A stretch of DNA of 64,000 bases from Pardosa pseudoannulata (Eukaryota; Arthropoda; Arachnida; Araneae; Lycosidae), in contig CM063506.1 in assembly GCA_032207245.1 (NCBI GenBank), forward strand, positions 12,731,439-12,795,438, given 5' to 3'. The notes beneath the pieces are model-generated. The model saw only the letters and a program-made list of their open reading frames with translations, made no database searches and was not told the origin of the DNA. Every line of letters starts with the position of its first letter. The stretch's first letter is position 1. The translations under genes were made by a program, and so were the position numbers. This document shows positions 57,940 to 64,000 of the stretch, piece after piece.

Positions 57940-58717
57940 CTTTCAATAAAATTTGTTTTTAAATTAGCATTACATTTTACTGCATTACAGAATAGTCAGT
58001 TGCACAAAGCTTCACTTTGTTAATTATCAAAGGAAGTATTTTGAAGACTTGTATCATGAGAAAATTTACAGCATAGTTGATTATTATACTAAAGTTGGTT
58101 AGCATTTTGGGCCTGTTCATCACCTATTTTCACATACTTGCTCTGTATGTCAGAAAGCATTTTCTCATAATTTCAACTTGAAAGATCATCTTCGTATCCA
58201 CACTGGAGAAAAACCCTTTGCTTGCAGTATATGTAAGAAATCATTTTCTCGAAAATACCGTTTGGATCTTCATCTTCGTACCCACACAGGAGAGAAACCA
58301 TTTTCTTGTTCTGTATGTACAAAAGTATTTTCTCAAAAACATTTCTTAGATATTCATCTTGCTTCCCATATTGGTGAAGAAAACCCATTAACTTGCTATG
58401 TCTGTCAGAAAGAATTTTCCAATAATACCCACTTGCAAAATCATCTTCGTATCCATACTGGAGAAAAACCATTTCCTTGTACCATATGTATGAAAGCATT
58501 TTCTCGTAATTCTATCTTGAGAGATCATCTTTCAATAAAATTTGTTTTTAAATTAGCATTACATTTTACTGCATTACAGAATAGTCAGTTGCACAAAGCT
58601 TCACTTTGTTAATTATCAAAGGAAGTATTTTGAAGACTTGTATCATGAGAAAATTTACAGCATAGTTGATTATTATACTAAAGTTGGTTAGCATTTTGGG
58701 CCTGTTCATCACCTATT
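57940..58717. repeat. identical 189-bp direct repeats flanking a zinc-finger cassette
   Basis: 57940-58128 and 58529-58717 appear identical base for base (CTTTCAATAAAATTTG ... TTCATCACCTATT). They enclose exactly the 400-bp zinc-finger array. The identity implies a very recent tandem duplication or collapse, or an assembly duplication. The repeat itself is not coding. Confidence 0.9.
58103..58612 (+). CDS. C2H2 zinc-finger array fragment (5 fingers, last broken)
   Basis: The frame is open from 58103 (after a stop) to a stop at 58612 and has no clear ATG start, so it is an exon or a pseudogene fragment. Fingers start at CSVCQKAF (58139), CSICKKSF, CSVCTKVF, CYVCQKEF and CTICMKAF, mostly joined by HTGEKPF linkers. 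The linker before finger 4 is IGEENPL. Helix residues at -1, 2, 3 and 6 are H-F-N-D, R-Y-R-L, Q-H-F-I, N-T-H-N and R-S-I-D. Finger 5 loses its last His where the 189-bp repeat begins (DHLS-IKFVF). Such arrays bind DNA in a sequence-specific way. Whether this is expressed cannot be told. Confidence 0.7.
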   Translation, partial: HFGPVHHLFSHTCSVCQKAFSHNFNLKDHLRIHTGEKPFACSICKKSFSRKYRLDLHLRTHTGEKPFSCSVCTKVFSQKHFLDIHLASHIGEENPLTCYVCQKEFSNNTHLQNHLRIHTGEKPFPCTICMKAFSRNSILRDHLSIKFVFKLALHFTALQNSQLHKASLC

Positions 58718-58764
58718 CACATTTGAAAAGAAATATACATATATACACATACCCATTCACCTTT

Positions 58765-58873
58765 TTTGTTGAATCCTGTTGATGGCATGAATATAGCTCT
58801 TCAGAATTATTTTAAGTTGTGATACCAATCTAATAAGCATCCCATGAGCAAAACTGTAGAGTCTCAACCAAAT
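58765..58873 (+). mobile_element. tRNA-derived SINE, degraded 3' part
   Basis: GTTGAATCCTGTTGATGGCATG, TAGCTCTTCAGAATTATTTTAAG and CAATCTAATAAGCATCCCATGAGCAAAAC align with the family after the B-box. The tail is CAACCAAATG. Confidence 0.6.
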
Positions 58874-59299
58874 GATAAACTAATCAGGTTGTCATATTTA
58901 GTACAAATGTGAAATTTCGTTTAAAATTTGGAAACATATGTTCAAGACTTGAACTTTATGATGATTGCAATTTTTTCTTTTTGTATATTTGGAAGTAAAA
59001 TCAGATAGTAAATGGAAAATAATAGGAATAAAAATGAAAAATAAGATAGCAAAAAAAATTTTTTTTTTAAATGTCACTTTCATTTCAAAGCTTTCATAGG
59101 GAAAATGCATCTCAAGAACTGTAACAGTTAATAAATGATTTAATTTATTTACTTAATTTTTTCTTAAGAGAAGACTGAGAAGCATTATATGTGAAGTTCC
59201 AAAGTTCAAACCATCTCTTGCATCTTTCCATTTTTTAAAGTTGTTTAGTTTCAAATCTGATCACTAGATGGCACTACAATTCCATATGATCTCCCTATT

Positions 59300-60330
59300 T
59301 ATTTTTATCATCTCTCTCTCAAGATCATCAATTATATCCCTTCAACTGTCATTCAAGTCTATATGAATGGCATACATGACAACACTTGTTCCTGTGGTAG
59401 TGTAGTTTTCATTGTCCTTTTTCATAAACAAAGTTAGGATGAGAAACCCAGACTTCTGCTCTGTTTTTAGGGCTGAATTTATTGCTATCAAAGAGGCACT
59501 CAGGGTTTTGATGATTGAAACTTCATCTGCAGACATTTGGATCTTAACAAATAGTGCCCTTCAACACCTAAGCAGCTGAACTGAAATTGATGATAGAACT
59601 TCAGTGTCAATTATGAAAGATCTCGAAGTCCTTTTGAAATGTCACAAAATTTACTTTCAGTAGGTTCTCTTTAATATTGAGCTATATGGAAATGAGACTG
59701 CTGATATCACCACCAAGAGAGGTACTGGTGGTCCTTCAACATCACATATCGGCTAACATTCTCTGAAATAAACTCAAAAGTTAAGATTTTAAACAGCAAA
59801 TTTGGAAAATCTGTCCCTTTCATGATATTCAGGGAAATCTGGCTATATACTAATGATTAAAGATGATAGAGGTGACCAGGTCACCATCACTAGACTTATT
59901 AGCTGATACATCAGGAGGCTTACTTTTGCCAATGGATGAGACTGGTAAGAATTGCATCAAATGTCTTAGTGCTAAGGCTTCTCCTGTCCATCTATTGAAT
60001 TATGTGGGGCTTCTGTAGCATGACTTGTTTTCTTCACCTCTCCTTGTTTGCGATGCCGAACGATGGCCGATTGGTTAGGGTGCTGGCCTTTGGTACTGGA
60101 GTTCGTGGATTTGAATCCCACTGTGGCATGGATGTTCGTAGCCGTTCGGAATCGGCTTTAAGCTGTAGGTCCCAGTCTCATTAGCCCTCGTGTTGCAATA
60201 AGTAGACCGTAGCACTCCAAACCAAACCAAACTTTGTTTGCGACTTCATGAGAATTCACAATCTCCTGGACTTTGTTTAGCCTTCAGCAGATCAAAGGGT
60301 ATATGCAACAACAACTATACCATTGTTTAA
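59300..60330 (+). pseudogene. LINE RNase H and C-terminal remnant, interrupted by a SINE
   Basis: The + strand reads FRAEFIAIKEALRVLM, SADIWILTNSALQHLSS, YGNETADITTKRGTGG, TRLISGHIRRLTFANG and, after the SINE at 60054-60233, FMRIHNLLDFV. This is the order of an RNase H domain (AE.AI.EAL; D.S..L; GNE.AD) and the trailing region of non-LTR retrotransposon polyproteins common in arthropods. The catalytic Asp of the D-S motif is now Asn (LTNS), and stops replace conserved tryptophans, so it is dead. Confidence 0.8.
60054..60233 (+). mobile_element. tRNA-derived SINE inside the LINE remnant
   Basis: A near-consensus copy with direct repeats TTGTTTGCGA (60044-60053 and 60234-60243). The LINE reading resumes after it, so the SINE inserted later. 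Confidence 0.93.
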
Positions 60331-60339
60331 GATTTGCAG

Positions 60340-61450
60340 TTTTACTTATTTCTATAGAATAGAATGCAGGCAGATACTTAATATTTTAATCTCAGTTGGT
60401 ATTAAATTAATCAGAAACTCAAAGTAAAAGCATACAAGACTTTTGAGTCAGTTTTATATAGAGAATAATAACCTGTAACACTGCCACAAGACAATTTTCA
60501 AATTTTCTTTAAAATAAAGAGCATTTTTTTGTAAGATTTGCATATTATGAGTGTGTGTATTTTACATACTAGTTCAAATTTTAGTAGTATTATATCAGTT
60601 GAAAAAATGAATATATGTATTTATATACAACAAATTCTTGTTTGAGAGAGTAAATGTTCCTTGGTAAAGTTCACCTTTCTGTAACTTTAGATTTTTAAAG
60701 TTCATAAATCCAGGAATCTTATTCTCCTTGCTCACTTCCCATTCCCTTTCTCTACTGTTTTATCTATTAAATACATATACTATAGTGAAATACCTCAGTG
60801 CTGACCCCACTATTGATGGCTAGCACATTGAGTAATAAATTTCCTCTAGTACTGATTTACTATTATATGGTTTAGAAAGCCAATATATGTATTAATGATT
60901 TTTGCAGCTTTTTGTTCTTATGGTAGGCAAAAATGTATTTTACCTTATGACCTTGAACTGCTTCAAACCTAAGTACCTGAACCACCATGGAAAATTTCAT
61001 TATGAATGATCCAGCCATTTTGGAATTTACAACAGATATATGCACATGCAAATTATATATACATATACATTATTATATTTCTATATTACTCTGAAGACAA
61101 AAATAGAAATTGAAATATGGCAGCATTTAGTAGAATATCTTGAAAGTAAATGAACTAAGTTTTATTGTACAAATGATGAATTGGGACTCACTATTTATTT
61201 TAATGGATAGTTTTAAACATGTTTAACAAACAAATATTACTTTTTTCATTATTTTTATTAGAGTGCCCAACTTCCATACATAAAAAATCTACTTTTTCTC
61301 ATAAAAATGTATTGTGATCTGTTTGTGCTTACAGGAGTAGCCATAGCTTTCATTTTTTGTAAACTTTTTTTCTTTATGTAGTTGGCAATACAGGCACTAT
61401 ATGCCTTTATACCAATACAAGGCTATGAAGCTGTTACCCATTTAGCAATG
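60340..61450. other. AT-rich non-coding stretch, nothing recognised
   Basis: No gene, tRNA or bounded repeat is visible. Confidence 0.45.
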
Positions 61451-61459
61451 CCTGCAGAG

Positions 61460-61735
61460 TATGTGTAGCTTAAAGTATGCCACGGACGCAATTAACATTA
61501 TCCCTGTTGGATCATATTTTAGAAGCAGGGAACAAGCAGAAGATCCCCAGGCTTAACCTGCCACCTCCAAAGATATCATTTGAGAACATCGTGACCATGA
61601 ACATATTTTACATGCCACAGTCACTTTAACAAACACTGTGGATCTTTGGCCTGCTCAAGCCCCAAACCCGCAACCTTTCAGTTACAAGATTGCTACCTTT
61701 GCTGACTGAGCTACTGCTGCTCATGTTTTTGTAAA
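61460..61735 (-). mobile_element. second tRNA-derived SINE family (tRNA-Thr-like head)
   Basis: On the minus strand the head reads AGTAGCTCAGTCAGCAAAGG (A-box), then ATCTTGTAACTGAAAGGTTG with a TGT anticodon-like triplet, and GGGTTTGGGGC (weak B-box). It continues into non-tRNA sequence for about 200 bases. It is unrelated in body and tail to the CCAAACC family. Boundaries and duplication are not clear. Confidence 0.55.
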
Positions 61736-61739
61736 CTAA

Positions 61740-62810
61740 CATCACATGCATTACTGGAGAACAGACTCGTTCCCTGGGTAAGAATAATTTTAAAATTTGA
61801 CTTCTGGAAATAGCATTTTAAGCTAAGTTCATTGATGCCTTTTTTTTTTTACCTTGCCATTATAATTAACTAACTTCACTTAACTTTGCACTTCTGAATG
61901 ACCATACTATCAAGCTAAACAAGTGTTTGCTTCTGTCAGTCATGAGCATCTTGCATTAATAAACTGACATTATTTATAACTCAATTACTATTTCACAATT
62001 GATTAAACTTCTTACTCATTTCTGATATAAATAATAGTAGGACAGATAGAAAACTTAAATGTCAGGAATGCAAAGCTCTTTATTTATCACTTAACACTTA
62101 CTTGATTAAAATATAGAATTGACCAACATACGGAGCTATTTGCTCTTTTATAGAGTAGTAGAATATTCTGATACACTTCCAGTAACATAAAAAAGGTTCT
62201 AATACCTTATAGAACTAACAATAAAGCAGGTAATTAAAATTCCACAGTGTCCATGTAAGGATTTGAAATGGAGACCTCATGCACTGAAACCTAATGCATT
62301 ATTTCTTCCCCAGACAGACCTTAACAGATAATAGAACAATTTTAAGCAGCAATATAGGCACATACAAATGTGTTTGCTCGATTTTCATCCAAAAATCTGT
62401 GACTCAATTTATTTTCAATTATTAAAACCAAGTTTAATCTTCTAACACACTAGCACTAGTTGTCTTATATAGTAATTAATTGTATACACATATAGAAGTA
62501 TCTATAGTTTTATTTCCCTATTTAATCCCAAATAACCACTGAATTTTTTATAGCCATTCCCTAAAGAATGTTTCATTTACAGCTGTGTTACAGATAAATG
62601 ACACTTTGAGAGGTGCACGAGAGAGCAGTATTTGCTTTAAGGTGTTTTTTGGATTTGTATTTCTAAAGTACATGTCTTGTTCTGGTAAGCAAGTAAACAA
62701 TCTTTGGCAATCTAAAATACTTTATTTTGTTCATCAGTAAAATGCTGGTTATTAATAAAAAAGAATAACAATTTTTTGAGCTACATTTTAGAGGATTTCA
62801 TACATTTTTT
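61740..62810. other. AT-rich non-coding stretch, nothing recognised
   Basis: Only short ORFs. No structure beyond homopolymer runs. Confidence 0.45.
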
Positions 62811-62822
62811 ATCATGGATAAA

Positions 62823-62990
62823 ATAGTCAGATAATGGCCAAATAGGTAGAGTGCTGCATTTTTTTTTTTTTTAAATCAGACTCCAAGGTTATGGTTGGAT
62901 TAGATTTCAAAACAGTTCAGAATGAGATGCAAGAATCATGTCCTAATCATAGTATAGCAAAATTTTATTGATTTCACTTAAAAACCAAAC
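62823..62990 (+). mobile_element. tRNA-derived SINE, diverged, with target duplication
   Basis: The head ATAATGGCCAAATAGGTAGAG and tail AAAACCAAAC are recognisable, with a T-run replacing part of the anticodon region. Perfect direct repeats CATGGATAAA flank it (62813-62822 and 62991-63000). Confidence 0.85.
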
Positions 62991-63200
62991 CATGGATAAA
63001 GTACTTGGAAAAATCTCTTTCAAATATAACACAATTTAAAGGTTTGGTGTTAACAAGAACAAAGTAATATAAATATACAATTTATATAAAACTTATCAAA
63101 CTTTTGTGACAGTAATTTTTTTTCAGAATTTACACTTTAAGTTATTTTTTAAGTGAAAGTTTGTTTAAAACTCAAACATACAATTTATTTTTTCTCAATG

Positions 63201-63424
63201 TTAACCCTCTGACTGTCAAGATCTGAGACAAAAAATATACATGACTTGTCTTTATAATCCAGCTAAATACATTAATTTACATCCCGTATAAAATTGAGGG
63301 CAGTATGATAAAGATATAAAAAAATATGTAAGCTCATTGGAATTTAGAACAGTACATGCTTTTATCAATAAGAATGAAATGGAGTGAATCTGTACAAGTA
63401 TGGGTTTGACAGTCGGAGGGTTAA
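63201..63424. mobile_element. piggyBac-type MITE (body 63205-63420)
   Basis: A 216-bp element with inverted ends CCCTCTGACTGTCAA / TTGACAGTCGGAGGG and TTAA on both sides. It resembles the ends of the MITE at 40357-40610. Confidence 0.88.
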
Positions 63425-64000
63425 GAAAAATGACCTTTAAAAGGAATTTTTTGAAAAATAATGTTTATACATACTGAAAAAAAATATATATTACTATAAT
63501 GACTATTAAGATGAGTATCTGAACTGCTATTTTGAAAAATGTAAGTAATTCATGCACTATCAGGTAATCTGTGCAGTCTTCCCGTGTGACATCATAACTG
63601 AATGATAAATTGTGTAAACTGTACAGTTCGCCCCAGTATTTATTTCTTCAGTTCTATGGCCCGACTCAATTGACCCTCTTTTGCTATAACTGGTTAGTTA
63701 ACTTTTAAACACACAGTTTACTTAGTTCACTATTAGCTTTCAACAGGGTAGGTACTTAAAAAAAAAAAGGTTCTTGCTTTTATTGAAATTTTCTGGTCAC
63801 TTCCTGAGCTTTTAGAATACATAAAATATTTCTTATTCAAACCAGATTTAAAAAAAAAAAAAAAAAAATGTTGCTTATGAAACTTTTATAGATAAACTGA
63901 AAGTTATTGAGTCCAAAGCTACACATTGGTATATTGTGAAAAATAACCTCAGATCTGGTTATCAGAAAAAATGCAAAAAGATAGCTATTAGATATTCGGA
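63425..64000. other. AT-rich non-coding stretch, nothing recognised
   Basis: Contains A-runs near 63759 and 63850. No gene or repeat boundary. Confidence 0.45.

Overview
This is an AT-rich, intron-rich animal nuclear segment. It has GT-AG introns, tRNA-derived SINEs, Helitrons and hAT, piggyBac, mariner and P-like elements, and no bacterial-type gene layout. The one clearly functional gene is the nuclear gene for mitochondrial ATP synthase subunit d (five coding exons on the + strand, 39347-53744, 173 codons). Its sequence and the transposon mix suggest an arthropod, most likely a chelicerate such as a spider; that placement is inference.

Layout. 1-15 kb: a hAT MITE, a 1.8-kb ISL2EU-like deletion derivative carrying a THAP first exon, a five-unit ~254-bp tandem array, a palindromic AT-filled MITE, SINEs and two GC-rich islands. 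15-31.9 kb: a dense transposon graveyard. It holds a 2.8-kb hAT element enclosing a KRBA2-like integrase pseudogene, Helitrons, a TTF-zinc-finger transposase pseudogene, a decayed piggyBac, and a three-level nest (hAT, then solo LTR, then Helitron). 33-37.8 kb: a P-element-like transposase pseudogene split by a second copy of the ISL2EU-like element, followed by a 1.6-kb transposon with CCAACG-rich ends. 38.3-53.8 kb: the ATP synthase d gene, whose introns hold SINEs, piggyBac-type MITEs, hAT elements, a Helitron, a LINE remnant and a palindromic mariner. 53.8-64 kb: more SINEs, a five-finger C2H2 cassette between identical 189-bp direct repeats, a LINE RNase H remnant and a second tRNA-type SINE.

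Only the ATP synthase d gene has a confident cellular role (peripheral stalk of F1Fo-ATP synthase). Almost everything else recognisable is mobile DNA. I saw no cellular multi-gene system, CRISPR array or rRNA. The tRNA-like sequences are SINE heads rather than tRNA genes. Long stretches without entries (for example 4.6-7.2, 8-10.2, 55.7-57.5 and 60.4-61.4 kb) are AT-rich sequence in which I recognise nothing.
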